This document shows, piece after piece, positions 10,321 through 18,367 of a stretch of DNA of 36,659 bases (position 1 is the stretch's first letter; every line of letters begins with the position of its first letter). The notes under the pieces are model-generated. The model had not been told where the DNA came from and did not search any database. It saw only the letters and a program-made list of their open reading frames with translations. Origin of the DNA: Falsiroseomonas selenitidurans (GTDB lineage Bacteria; Pseudomonadota; Alphaproteobacteria; Acetobacterales; Acetobacteraceae). The stretch covers positions 1-36,659 of the forward strand of contig NZ_JAAVNE010000052.1 of the NCBI RefSeq assembly GCF_012103215.1, in the 5' to 3' direction. Made by a program: the position numbers and the translations under genes.

Positions 10321-11214
10321 ATGCGCCGTCCGGCCCTCTGGCTCGCCCTCCTCATGCTGCCGGGCGGCCTGGCCCTGGCCCAGGCCCCCTCGCCCGGCGC
10401 CGACCCGGTGGTGGCGCGGGTGGACGGCGCCGAGATCCGCCTGTCCGAGGTGCAGGCGGAAGCCCAGCGCCTGCCGGAGGAGCTGCGCGGCATGCCGGCG
10501 CCCACCCTCTTCCCGCTGCTGCTGGACCAGATGATCACCCAGAAGGCGATCACCGCCGCGGCCCGCGCCAGCAACCTGGCGCAGGACCCGGAGGTGGCGG
10601 CCCGGCTGCGGCGGGCGGAGGAGGAGACGTTGCAGCAGGCCCTCATCACCCGCGCCGTGGCCCCCGCCATGACCGAGGAGGCGCTGCGCGCCCGCTACCA
10701 GCAGGAGGTCGCCGGCCGCACGGCGGAGGAGGAGGTGCGCGCCCGCCACATCCTGGTGCCGACCGAGGCGGAGGCCCGCGCCGCCCTGGCCGAGGCGCGG
10801 CGCGACGGCGCCGATTTCGCCGAGATCGCCCGCCGCCGCTCCACCGGCCCCGGGTCCCGCGAAGGCGGCGACCTGGGCTTCTTCAAGCGCGCCGACATGA
10901 TCCCGGCCTTCGCCGAGGCCGCCTTCGCCATGCAGCCGGGCGAGATCTCCGCCACCCCGGTCCGCACCCAGTTCGGCTGGCACGTCATCAAAGTGGAGGC
11001 GCGCCGCGCCGTGCCGCCGCCGCCCTTCGAGGAAGCCCGCGAGAGCCTGCGCCAGCGCGCCTTCGAGGAAGGCGTGAACGCGGCGGTGGAGCGCATCCGC
11101 GCCGCCGCGCGGATCGAACGCTTCAACCTGGACGGCTCGCCGCAGCGCGCCCCCGCCCCCTCGCTGCTGGACGGCGCCGCCCCGCCGGCCGCCGCCCCGC
11201 AACCCCGCCGCTGA
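10321..11214 (+). CDS. Parvulin-type peptidyl-prolyl isomerase, exported
   Basis: The 297-residue product begins with a Sec signal peptide (about residues 1-22, ending ALAQA), then a SurA/PrsA-like N-terminal helical region, then a PpiC rotamase domain at about 138-232 with the family marks VRARHILV, GGDLGFF and FGWHVIKV, and a proline/alanine-rich tail. Such proteins help fold proteins in the periplasm. The start is set by the signal peptide; the frame stays open far upstream, but that part runs antisense to secA. It is followed 13 bases later by argJ on the same strand, so they are likely co-transcribed. I recall this secA / foldase / argJ order in other alphaproteobacteria. The exact symbol is uncertain, so none is given. 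Confidence 0.92.
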   Translation: MRRPALWLALLMLPGGLALAQAPSPGADPVVARVDGAEIRLSEVQAEAQRLPEELRGMPAPTLFPLLLDQMITQKAITAAARASNLAQDPEVAARLRRAEEETLQQALITRAVAPAMTEEALRARYQQEVAGRTAEEEVRARHILVPTEAEARAALAEARRDGADFAEIARRRSTGPGSREGGDLGFFKRADMIPAFAEAAFAMQPGEISATPVRTQFGWHVIKVEARRAVPPPPFEEARESLRQRAFEEGVNAAVERIRAAARIERFNLDGSPQRAPAPSLLDGAAPPAAAPQPRR

Positions 11215-11227
11215 GAAGACCCCGACC

Positions 11228-12466
11228 ATGGCCGGCAAGGATCTGCCCGTCTCCCCGCTCGCGCTCCCGCTGCCCGAGCTGCCGCCGGTACCTGGCGTCA
11301 GCCTCGGCTCCGGCCGCGCCGAGATCCGCTACAAGGCGCGGGAGGATGTGACGATGATGCTGTTCCCGGCCGGGACCACCGTGGCCGGGGTGTTCACCCG
11401 CAACAAATGCCCCGGCGCACCGATCGACTGGTGCCGCGCCGCGCTCAAGGGCGGCAAGGCGCGCGCGCTGGTCGTCACCGCCGGCAATTCCAACGTCTTC
11501 ACCGGCAAGGCCGGGCGCCAGACCTGCAGCGACACGGCGAAGGCCATGGCCGGCCTGGCCGGCTGCAAGCCGACCGAGGTGTTCCTCGCCTCCACCGGGG
11601 TCATCGGCGAGAAACTGCCGACCGAAAAGCTGCTCGCCGCCCTGCCGCCGCTGTTCGGCAAGCTGGATGAGGATGGCTGGGCCGGCGCCGCCAGCGCCAT
11701 CATGACCACCGACACCTTCCCCAAGGCCGCGACGCGCACCGCGCAGATCGGCGACACCACGGTGACGGTCTCGGGCATCGCCAAGGGCAGCGGCATGATT
11801 GCCCCCGACATGGCGACGATGCTGTGCTTCCTGGCCACCGACGCCAAGGTGCCGGCGGCCGCCCTGCAGGCGATCCTGGCCAAGGGCACGGCGAAGAGCT
11901 TCAACTGCGTCACCGTGGACAGCGACACCTCCACCAGCGACACGGTGCTGCTGTTCGCCACCGGAAGCGCGAAGCACCCGCGCGTGCCGGCCGAAGGCGG
12001 CAAGCTGCTGAAGGATTTTGCCCGCGCCGTCCACGAAGTCCTCATGGACCTGGCGCTGATGGTGGCCCGCGACGGCGAGGGCGCGCAGAAGCTGATCCAG
12101 ATCGACGTCTCCGGCGCCGTCTCCGCCAAATCCGCCCACCGCATCGCCATGTCCATCGCCAATTCCCCCCTGGTGAAGACCGCGATCGCCGGGGAGGACG
12201 CGAATTGGGGCCGCATCGTCATGGCCGTCGGCAAGGCCGGGGAACCGGCGGACCGCGACCTGCTCTCGGTCGCCGTCGGCGGCACCTGGATGGCGCGCGA
12301 GGGCGCGGTGGTGCCGGATTACGACGAGACCCCGGTGGTCGCCCACATGAAGGGGCGGGAGGTGGCGATCGCCGTCGATCTCGGCCTCGGCCGGGGCAAG
12401 GCAAGGGTTTGGACCTGCGACCTGACGCATGGCTATATCGATATCAACGGCGCCTACCGGTCCTGA
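11228..12466 (+). CDS. argJ: Bifunctional ornithine acetyltransferase / N-acetylglutamate synthase ArgJ
   Basis: ArgJ moves the acetyl group from N-acetylornithine to glutamate, closing the cyclic arginine pathway; some versions also use acetyl-CoA. The 412-residue length is typical. The self-cleavage motif KGSGMIAPDMATML is seen, and by family analogy cleavage falls between Ala 196 and Thr 197, giving alpha and beta chains. The C-terminal part has the conserved GEDANWGRI segment and ends in INGAYRS. The start at 11228 comes 13 bases after the foldase stop, with a purine-rich GAGAAG overlapping that stop. argD and argF of the same pathway are at 24931-27086, on the same strand but not in this operon. 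Confidence 0.97.
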   Translation: MAGKDLPVSPLALPLPELPPVPGVSLGSGRAEIRYKAREDVTMMLFPAGTTVAGVFTRNKCPGAPIDWCRAALKGGKARALVVTAGNSNVFTGKAGRQTCSDTAKAMAGLAGCKPTEVFLASTGVIGEKLPTEKLLAALPPLFGKLDEDGWAGAASAIMTTDTFPKAATRTAQIGDTTVTVSGIAKGSGMIAPDMATMLCFLATDAKVPAAALQAILAKGTAKSFNCVTVDSDTSTSDTVLLFATGSAKHPRVPAEGGKLLKDFARAVHEVLMDLALMVARDGEGAQKLIQIDVSGAVSAKSAHRIAMSIANSPLVKTAIAGEDANWGRIVMAVGKAGEPADRDLLSVAVGGTWMAREGAVVPDYDETPVVAHMKGREVAIAVDLGLGRGKARVWTCDLTHGYIDINGAYRS

Positions 12467-13469
12467 CTTGACCGGTGCCGCACCCCCTGCCTTCGCCCCG
12501 CTGCGGACCGAGCGCCTGACGCTCCGCCCGCTGCGGGCGGAGGATGCGGCGGAACTGCACCGCCTGGTGAATGACTGGGAGGTGGCCAAGACCCTGGCAC
12601 GGGTGCCCTTCCCCTATCCGCGGTCGCTGGCGGATGACTGGATCGCCTCCACCTGGGCACAGCTGGCCGCCGGCACCGCCTTCCACCTGGCCATCACCGG
12701 GCTGGATGACGGGCGGGAAGTGCTGGTCGGCTGCATCGGCCTCACCTGCCAGGCGGCGAAGCGGGAGGCGGAGCTGGGCTATTGGGTCGGCCGGCGCTTC
12801 TGGGGCCATGGCGTGGGGCCGGAAGCCGCCGCCAGGCTGGCCAGCTGGGCGCTGGCTCACCTGGAACTGGACCGCCTCGTCGCCTCCGCCCTGCTGGACA
12901 ATGCGCGCAGCCAGGCGGTGCTGGCGCGCATCGGCTTCCGCGAGAAGGGCGAAGGCGTGCGGGACTTCGTCTCCCGCGGCGGCCCGATGAAGGTGCGGCT
13001 GTTCGAGTTGACCCGCGACGACCTGCCCGCCGCCGTGCAGGCGGAAAAGGCGGCGCCACCGGACGGCGGCACCCCGATCCTGCTGGTCTCCGCCTGCGCG
13101 CTGATCGACCCGGAAGGCCGCGTGCTGCTGGCCCGGCGGCCGGAGGGCAAGCCCATGGCCGGTCTGTGGGAATTCCCCGGTGGCAAGGTGGCCGCGGGCG
13201 AGACGCCGGAAGCGGCGCTGATCCGTGAGTTGAAGGAGGAGCTGGGGATCGACGTGGCGGAAAGCTGCCTCGCCCCCTTCACCTTCGCGAGCCACAGGCT
13301 GGGCGAGCGCCACCTGCTGATGCCGCTGTATCTGTGCCGCCGCTGGGAAGGCCGGGTGACGCCGCTGGAAGGCCAGGCGCTGGCCTGGGTGCGGCCGGGC
13401 AAGCTGGCGGAGTATGCCATGCCGCCGGCCGACAAGCCGCTGGTCGCCCTGCTGCGGGATTTCCTGTAG
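12429..13469 (+). CDS. Fusion of a GNAT acetyltransferase and a NUDIX (MutT-like) pyrophosphohydrolase
   Basis: The N-terminal half (about 20-190) is a RimJ-like GNAT domain: LRTERLTLRPLRAEDA, a YWVGRRFWGHGVGPEAA acetyl-CoA loop and a DNARSQAVLARIGF segment. The C-terminal half (about 205-346) is a NUDIX hydrolase with GLWEFPGGK and a NUDIX box at about 250-273 matching Gx5Ex7REUxEExGU. Known: MutT proteins remove oxidised dGTP; GNATs of this type acetylate protein N-termini or small molecules. One polypeptide with both is seen directly, as one frame without a stop. The start is uncertain: the ATG at 12429 overlaps argJ by 38 bases, while an in-frame TTG at 12468 lies just after the argJ stop and would remove 13 residues. 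Probably translated with argJ. The acetyl substrate is unknown. Confidence 0.9.
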   Translation: MAISISTAPTGPDLTGAAPPAFAPLRTERLTLRPLRAEDAAELHRLVNDWEVAKTLARVPFPYPRSLADDWIASTWAQLAAGTAFHLAITGLDDGREVLVGCIGLTCQAAKREAELGYWVGRRFWGHGVGPEAAARLASWALAHLELDRLVASALLDNARSQAVLARIGFREKGEGVRDFVSRGGPMKVRLFELTRDDLPAAVQAEKAAPPDGGTPILLVSACALIDPEGRVLLARRPEGKPMAGLWEFPGGKVAAGETPEAALIRELKEELGIDVAESCLAPFTFASHRLGERHLLMPLYLCRRWEGRVTPLEGQALAWVRPGKLAEYAMPPADKPLVALLRDFL

Positions 13470-13474
13470 CGCCC

Positions 13475-13570
13475 TTTCACCGCAAGCGAAGACGGTGAAA
13501 CGGCTCCAGCTTGTTGTTTCGACGCATTTTCCGAGTGGCCTTGCGAAGCCGCAGGGCTTGAAAATGCTCT
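13475..13570 (+). repeat. Dispersed intergenic repeat, copy A (96 bp)
   Basis: It starts six bases after the GNAT-NUDIX stop. It matches 30182-30277 at 90 of 96 positions with no gaps. Structure: 7-bp arms TTTCACC (13475-13481) and GGTGAAA (13494-13500); then outer arms GCATTTTC (13524-13531) and GAAAATGC (13560-13567) enclosing an inner stem CCTTGCG (13539-13545) / CGCAGGG (13550-13556) around AAGC. Compared with copy B, the left flank is truncated and lacks the first nine bases of the 16-bp arm. It may act as a terminator or RNA-processing hairpin after the argJ operon. Confidence 0.9.
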
Positions 13571-13686
13571 GGCGCCGCCGGCCGGCAAGCCATGGCGGCC
13601 GCGCGCGGCTTGCGGCTGGCAAGCCCGGTCCCACCCTGGCAACCTTGCGCGGCGCCCCCGCCCTTCTGACCGCTGGAATCAAGCCC

Positions 13687-14448
13687 ATGAACGCCGCAAA
13701 CCCCACCGCCTGCCTGCTGGTGATCGGCAATGAGGTGCTGTCCGGCCGCACCAAGGACGCCAACATCAACTTCCTCGCCACCCGGCTGGGCGAGATCGGC
13801 ATCCCGCTGCGCGAGGTCCGCATCATCCCCGACGTGCGGGCGACCATCATCGACACGCTGAACGAGGTCCGCGACAGGTTCGAGCATGTCTTCACCACCG
13901 GCGGCATCGGCCCTACGCATGACGACATCACCAGCGAATGCGTCGCCGGCGCCTTCGGCGTGCCGTGGGAGCCGCACCCCGAGGCCTGGGCGCGGCTGGA
14001 ACGGCACTACAGGCCGGGCGAGTTCAACGCCGCAAGGCAGCGCATGGCGACCATGCCCCGCGGTGCGGCGCTGATCGACAACGCCATTTCCATCGCGCCC
14101 GGCTTCACCATGGGCAATGTGCATGTGCTGGCCGGGGTGCCGCGCATCATGCAGGCGATGTTCGAGGCGCTGGCACCGACCCTGGAGGGCGGCCCGCCCG
14201 TCGCCTCCCGCACCGTGCACGCCGACGGGGTGATGGAAGGCCGCATTGCGGAGGGGCTGGCGGCGATACAGGCGCGCTGGCCGGGTCTCGATATCGGCAG
14301 CTACCCCTATTACCGCATGGGCGGCGGCGGCGTGGCGCTGGTGGCCAAGGGCCAGGATGCGACGGCGGTGGCGGCCGCGGCGCAGGACATCACCGTGCTG
14401 CTGCGCGCCATGGGGAGCCACCCGGTGCAGGGCGAGCCGCCGGTCTGA
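13687..14448 (+). CDS. CinA-like competence/damage-inducible protein A family, molybdopterin-binding fold
   Basis: The 253-residue product has the MoaB/Mog-type fold marks: LLVIGNEVLSGRTKDANINF at the start, FTTGGIGPTHDDIT at about 75-88 and VLAGVPRIMQAMF further on. This is the single-domain short form that lacks the C-terminal nicotinamide-nucleotide amidohydrolase part of full CinA. Members are usually annotated as molybdopterin-binding or CinA-family proteins; for the short form the reaction is unsettled, with pyrophosphatase activity on nucleotide cofactors known for some CinA proteins. The ATG at 13687 is chosen because the conserved part begins directly after it. It sits 116 bp past repeat copy A and 158 bp before folE. 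Confidence 0.87.
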   Translation: MNAANPTACLLVIGNEVLSGRTKDANINFLATRLGEIGIPLREVRIIPDVRATIIDTLNEVRDRFEHVFTTGGIGPTHDDITSECVAGAFGVPWEPHPEAWARLERHYRPGEFNAARQRMATMPRGAALIDNAISIAPGFTMGNVHVLAGVPRIMQAMFEALAPTLEGGPPVASRTVHADGVMEGRIAEGLAAIQARWPGLDIGSYPYYRMGGGGVALVAKGQDATAVAAAAQDITVLLRAMGSHPVQGEPPV

Positions 14449-14606
14449 CCCCCGCCGGCGCCCCTTCGGCCGGGCACGGGCGCTCAGCCGGGACCGGTAC
14501 GCAGGGCGGCGCTGCGCCGGTCGCCATTGCGCGATGCGGACCCGCCCCCATTTGGAGTTCGAACAAGGCAACGTGATTGCAGCACGCGGCCAGCAGGACC
14601 GGAACC

Positions 14607-15248
14607 GTGAACATCCACACCCCCGCCCATTCCCTGGCCGCCGCGCAGCGCGAAGCCCTGACCCGCCCGACGCGGGAGGAAGCCGAGGCCGCCGTGCGGA
14701 CGCTGCTGCTCTGGGCCGGCGACGACCCCACCCGCGAAGGGCTGGTGGATACCCCCGCCCGCGTCGCCCGCGCCTACGAGGAATTCTTCGCGGGCTATGA
14801 GACCGACCCGGTGGAGCTGCTCGCCCGCTCCTTCGAGGAGACGGACGGCTATGACGAGATGGTGGTGCTGCGCGACATCCGGCTGGAGACGCATTGCGAG
14901 CATCACATGGTGCCGATCATCGGCCGTGCGCATATCGGCTACATCCCGGATGGCCGTGTCGTCGGCATCTCCAAGCTGGCCCGGGTGCTGGAGACCTACG
15001 CCAAGCGCCTGCAGATCCAGGAGAAGCTGACGGCGCAGGTGGCCAATACCATCGAGCAGGTGCTGAAGCCCAAGGGCGTCGCCGTGGTGATCGAGGCGCA
15101 GCACCAGTGCATGACCACGCGCGGCATCCACAAGCCGGGCGTCTCCATGGTCACCAGCCGCATGCTCGGCGCGTTCCGCGACGATGCCTCGACGCGCCGC
15201 GAATTCATGGCGATGATCGGCGCGCCGCGCGGCGCCGGCGAGGGCTGA
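14607..15248 (+). CDS. folE: GTP cyclohydrolase I FolE
   Basis: FolE opens the GTP ring to make 7,8-dihydroneopterin triphosphate, the first step to folate, in the cytosol as a decamer. Seen: the zinc site THCEHHMVPIIGRAHIGY, giving Cys 97 and His 100 in this numbering, and HQCMTTRG with Cys 168; these align with Cys 110, His 113 and Cys 181 of the E. coli enzyme. VGISKLARVLETYAKRLQIQE is also conserved. I start it at the GTG at 14607 (213 residues), with AGGA at 14595-14598. A TTG at 14577 would add ten residues and has its own AAGG, so the start is not settled. It stands alone and runs convergently into the RidA-like gene. Confidence 0.96.
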   Translation: MNIHTPAHSLAAAQREALTRPTREEAEAAVRTLLLWAGDDPTREGLVDTPARVARAYEEFFAGYETDPVELLARSFEETDGYDEMVVLRDIRLETHCEHHMVPIIGRAHIGYIPDGRVVGISKLARVLETYAKRLQIQEKLTAQVANTIEQVLKPKGVAVVIEAQHQCMTTRGIHKPGVSMVTSRMLGAFRDDASTRREFMAMIGAPRGAGEG

Positions 15249-15316
15249 TCCCGAAGCCCGGTGATCGGGGCCTATCGCCGCCCGAATCGCCGGCCTGGCT
15301 TCGCGACACCTGACGC

Positions 15317-15335
15317 GGCGGCCCAACGGGCCGCC
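15317..15335. terminator. Hairpin between convergent folE and the RidA-like gene
   Basis: GGCGGCCC at 15317-15324 and GGGCCGCC at 15328-15335 form a perfect 8-bp stem with an AAC loop, about 70 bases past the folE stop. No T-run follows. Its place between convergent genes suits a shared termination or RNA-protection hairpin. Confidence 0.45.
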
Positions 15336-15456
15336 CACCCGCCTTCGGCAGGCACAGGTCCCGATCAATCGGATCCGGGATCATGCCCGGCGCAGGAAGA
15401 GTTCGCCTTCGCGCCCCCAAGCGCCAGGCGGACCGCGTCCGTGGCCGGGTCGCTGA

Positions 15457-15843
15457 TCAGGCGACCGCCTCGGCCTCCACCTCCACCAGGAAGCGCGGGT
15501 CGGCGAGGCCGGCGACCACCAGCAGCGTGCTCGCGGGCGCATGGCTGCCCAGCAGCCGCTCGCGCTGCTGCCGCCAGGCCGGGATCAGCGCCCGGTCGGT
15601 CAGGAACACGCCCAGCTTCACGATGTTGGCCGGCCCCATGCCATGCGCCGCCAGGATGGCGCCCAGATTGTCCAGCACCTGGTCGATCTGCGCCTCTCCG
15701 GTCGGGGCGATGCTGCCATCCGGTGCCACCCCGATCTGGCCGGAGACCACCAGCCGCCGGTGCGGCCCCTCGACCAGCGCGGCATGGGCATAGCGGGACC
15801 CGGGCGCGGCGACGCCATCGGGGTTGCTGAAGGTGATGCTCAT
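15457..15843 (-). CDS. RidA/YjgF-family protein lacking the deaminase arginine
   Basis: The 128-residue product has the YjgF/UK114 fold marks: AALVEGPHRRLVVSGQIG, GEAQIDQVLDNLGAILAAHG, VKLGVFLTD and a final FLVEVEAEAVA strand. Classical RidA removes reactive enamines and imines using an arginine near the C-terminus in a PAR(S/T) context. Here that stretch reads HAPASTLLVVAGL, with Ser where the Arg is expected, so imine deaminase activity is doubtful; it fits the Rid subgroups that lack the residue. Its ATG overlaps the stop codon of the lipoprotein gene upstream by four bases, so the two are probably translationally coupled. Confidence 0.85.
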   Translation of the reverse strand: MSITFSNPDGVAAPGSRYAHAALVEGPHRRLVVSGQIGVAPDGSIAPTGEAQIDQVLDNLGAILAAHGMGPANIVKLGVFLTDRALIPAWRQQRERLLGSHAPASTLLVVAGLADPRFLVEVEAEAVA

Positions 15844-16541
15844 CGGCGGGGTGTTCCCAATGTGCCCGGCGTTGGCGTCGCGGTCCGCGGCGCGCCGCCG
15901 GGCAGATCCTCGCGCTCCACCGGCACCGGCGCCGGGGCGGTGGGCGTCAGCCCTTCCGCCAGCCAGGCGCGGAGCGTGCGGCGCAGCTGGAATTCGAACT
16001 CCACATTCATCGCCTCCATGGCCTGGCGCACCAGATCCTCGGCGGCGTCGCGGCGGGCGGCCGGGCTGGCGCCATCGGCCACCGTCTGCAGCCGCTGCAC
16101 CTCCGCCTCCACGAAGCCGACGCGGGCGCCCTCGCCGGTGAGGATCTCCACCCGGCAGGCGAGTTGGCAGGTGAGCCTCTCCCCCGGCTCGCCGGCGAAC
16201 AGCCCGCCGATGCCGCCCTGCGGTGGCAGCCGGTCGCGGGTGAAGCGGGCATTGGTGATCTGGAAGCGTGCCTTGCCCTCGGTGCCGATCGGCACCAGGC
16301 GTTCCTGCGCCATGCGGCGCATCTCCGCCTCCGGCCGCACCGGCACCGGCTCCATCACCTGCACGGCGCCGGGCAGTGGCTCCGCCAGTTCGATCTCCAG
16401 CACGTTCAGCCGCAGCGGGGTCAGGTGGCGGTAGCCGGTGACCAGGGGGCGCAGCGGCGGCAGTTCCTGCGGCCCGGCGCAGGCCAGCAGCAGGGCGGGC
16501 AGCGCCAGGGGAGCCTTCAGAAGGTGGCGGCGTCTCGGCAT
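15840..16541 (-). CDS. Predicted lipoprotein of unknown function
   Basis: The 233-residue product starts with a lipoprotein signal: Arg-rich head, hydrophobic core and a LLAC lipobox at about residues 17-20. I therefore place the start at the ATG at 16541, although the frame is open further up. The mature part has a conserved-looking segment FQITNARFTRDRLPPQGGIGGLFAG, a Cys pair in LTCQLACRVEI, a helical Glu/Ala-rich stretch containing AEDLVRQAMEAMNVEFEFQLRR, and a Pro/Thr-rich tail. I do not recognise the family. It is probably anchored in the outer or inner membrane on the periplasmic face. It overlaps the downstream RidA-like gene by four bases and lies 89 bp after hslO on the same strand, so a three-gene unit hslO / lipoprotein / ridA-like is possible. 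Confidence 0.75.
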   Translation of the reverse strand: MPRRRHLLKAPLALPALLLACAGPQELPPLRPLVTGYRHLTPLRLNVLEIELAEPLPGAVQVMEPVPVRPEAEMRRMAQERLVPIGTEGKARFQITNARFTRDRLPPQGGIGGLFAGEPGERLTCQLACRVEILTGEGARVGFVEAEVQRLQTVADGASPAARRDAAEDLVRQAMEAMNVEFEFQLRRTLRAWLAEGLTPTAPAPVPVEREDLPGGAPRTATPTPGTLGTPRR

Positions 16542-16630
16542 CTCGGATGGTCCCTCCGCTGCCCCATCGCGTAGTCCAGGCGCGGCCGGGGGTCCAGCAC
16601 CATCGTGCCGCGCCGGCATGGCTTTGCCGG

Positions 16631-17620
16631 TCAGGCGCGGCCGGCGCGGCCCTCCACCTCGGATCGATCGAAGCGGAAATCGACCGCGCAGAACTCGCAG
16701 GTCATGACGATGGCGCCGGATTCGGCCATGTGGTCCAGATCCTCCGGCCCGAAATTCTCCAGCACCGCGGCCAGCCGGGCGCGGGAGCAGCGGCAGCCAT
16801 AGGAAAGCGGGCGCGGCCGGTCGGTGGCCAGGCCCTCGGCATGGAACAGGCGGTGCAGCAGGCGCTCCGCCGTCAGGCCGTCATCCAGCATTTCCTCCGC
16901 CTTCAAGGTGCCGGCCAGGGCCTGGGCGGTGCGCCAGGCCTCCTCCTGGTCCTCATCCGCCCCCTCCCCGGGGATGCCGCCTTCGGTGGCCACGCGTTCC
17001 AGCACCAGGGCGGTGGCGCGCCAGCCGGCCAGGCTGCGACCGCAGGCAAGGTGCACCTGGGATTGCAGCTGCTCGGAAGTGCGGAAGTAGTTGTCCGTCA
17101 TGTCGGCCAGCGTGGTGCCCTCGATGGCGACGATGCCCTGGTAGCGTTCCATGTCCGGCCCCTGGTCGCAGGTGAAGGCGAAATAGCCCTCCCCCAGAAG
17201 CTGCGCGGCGGTGGGGTGCGGGTGTTCCGCCAGCAGCGCCTCCAGCCGCGCCTGGTCCACCTTGGCGGTGCCGCGCAGCGCGCCGGCATCGGTGCAATCC
17301 GCCAGCAGCAGGGACACCGGCCCGTCGCCCTTCGCCTGCAGACTGAAGGAGCCCTGGAATTTCAGCGCCGTGGCCAGCGCCGCCGTCAGCGCCAGCGCTT
17401 CCCCCACCAGGCGCAGCACCGCGGGGGGCAGCGGATGGCGGCCCAGCAGCGCATCCGCCAGCGGCCCCAGCCGCACCAGGCGGCCACGCACCGGCCGGCC
17501 GTCCAGGTGGAAGGGCAGCACGCCGCGCGGCACCACCAGGTCGGGCACCGGCGGGCGGTCGTGGTTGAGGAAGGGGGGCGTGTCGGAGGGTTCGGTCGGG
17601 TCGGTCACGGGCGGAACCAT
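16631..17620 (-). CDS. hslO: Redox-regulated chaperone Hsp33
   Basis: Hsp33 is a cytosolic holdase that switches on when its zinc-bound cysteines are oxidised. The 329-residue product has the N-terminal chaperone core (GRLVRLGP near 40, the QAKGDGPVSLLLADC strand and FAFTCDQG) and the C-terminal switch with Cys 276, Cys 278, Cys 308 and Cys 311 (CxC...CxxC), all present. The ATG at 17620 is used; the frame stays open for 69 more codons upstream, but that part covers the intergenic hairpin and reads as non-coding. In related bacteria I remember hslO directly after argD-argF; here it follows the ileS-lspA-DUF3035 operon instead, with a strong hairpin in the 213-bp gap. Confidence 0.95.
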   Translation of the reverse strand: MVPPVTDPTEPSDTPPFLNHDRPPVPDLVVPRGVLPFHLDGRPVRGRLVRLGPLADALLGRHPLPPAVLRLVGEALALTAALATALKFQGSFSLQAKGDGPVSLLLADCTDAGALRGTAKVDQARLEALLAEHPHPTAAQLLGEGYFAFTCDQGPDMERYQGIVAIEGTTLADMTDNYFRTSEQLQSQVHLACGRSLAGWRATALVLERVATEGGIPGEGADEDQEEAWRTAQALAGTLKAEEMLDDGLTAERLLHRLFHAEGLATDRPRPLSYGCRCSRARLAAVLENFGPEDLDHMAESGAIVMTCEFCAVDFRFDRSEVEGRAGRA

Positions 17621-17736
17621 GTGCTGGCGCGGCCGGACCGGACGCCGCTGGGGCGGCGAGGAACGGGCGGCGCGACGGGAATCGCCCCGGGCGGGGCTGG
17701 GCGGACAACACCCCGAAGCGGGGCTGGTGGAAACGA

Positions 17737-17774
17737 CCCGCGCCGGGCCACCCGGAGGGGTGGCCCGGCGCGGG
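17737..17774 (-). terminator. Very strong hairpin after the ileS-lspA-DUF3035 operon
   Basis: CCCGCGCCGGGCCACCC at 17737-17753 pairs perfectly with its reverse complement at 17758-17774, a 17-bp stem with a four-base loop. It lies 59 bp past the DUF3035 stop on the minus strand and 116 bp before the hslO start. Only a short T-containing stretch follows (GTCGTTTCC), so it is a probable terminator of a GC-rich type. A smaller CCCCG/CGGGG stem lies at about 17711-17723. Confidence 0.65.
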
Positions 17775-17833
17775 GCGAGTGGTTCATCTGGGGGCGGCAG
17801 CCTGGGTTTACACCCGCCGCCGCCCAAGGCCCG

Positions 17834-18367
17834 TCAGTCCAGCAGGCCGCGGCGCGGCGGCTGTGCGACGGGGGTGGTGCCGTCCGTCGTCTCCCGGCCC
17901 AGGGCCGCATTCTCCCGCAGGCGCTGCGCCTCGCGCTGCGCATCCACGGCGGTACCGGGCGGCGGTGTCGCGCGCCAGAACATCAGGCGGTCCACCAGGC
18001 TGCGGCTCGGCCGGTCCAGCCGCAGGCTCTCGGCGTCCACCTGGGCGCGGATGCTGTCATCCACCGGGCGGCCAGCCTGGGCCAGCAGCGCCCGCTCCGC
18101 GCCGGAAGGCGCGGCCGGGCCGGCAGAGGGGCTGACGCCGAGGATGGCGCTGGCCGGCGGCCGCTGGTCCTGCGGGCGGGGCGCGCCGGGCGTCGGCGGC
18201 GGCAGTTCGGTCAGCCGCGGCGGCACGGAAAGCGGCGCGCGGGTGGTGACCTGGAATTCATCCGGCGGGTCCCGGGTGAAGCCGAGCGAGCGCGCGGTGT
18301 CGCCACCGCAGCCCGCGAGCGCGGCAAGAAGGGGCAGGCCGAGCAGGAGGGTGCGAAGCTGGGTCAT
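17834..18367 (-). CDS. DUF3035-type lipoprotein, BamF-like
   Basis: The 177-residue product has a lipoprotein signal with LAGC lipobox (Cys 20), then the family block RSLGFTRDPPDEFQVTTRAP followed by LSVPP, then a Pro-rich linker and a C-terminal helical part with RPSRSLVDRLMFWR. This matches the DUF3035 family of alphaproteobacterial lipoproteins. From memory, a lipoprotein subunit of the outer-membrane assembly (BAM) complex in alphaproteobacteria, BamF, shares an R..PL..PP motif with BamC, and the RAPLSVPP stretch here looks like it; I cannot prove equivalence. It overlaps lspA by four bases (ATGA), so it is coupled to the enzyme that matures lipoproteins. Confidence 0.82.
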   Translation of the reverse strand: MTQLRTLLLGLPLLAALAGCGGDTARSLGFTRDPPDEFQVTTRAPLSVPPRLTELPPPTPGAPRPQDQRPPASAILGVSPSAGPAAPSGAERALLAQAGRPVDDSIRAQVDAESLRLDRPSRSLVDRLMFWRATPPPGTAVDAQREAQRLRENAALGRETTDGTTPVAQPPRRGLLD

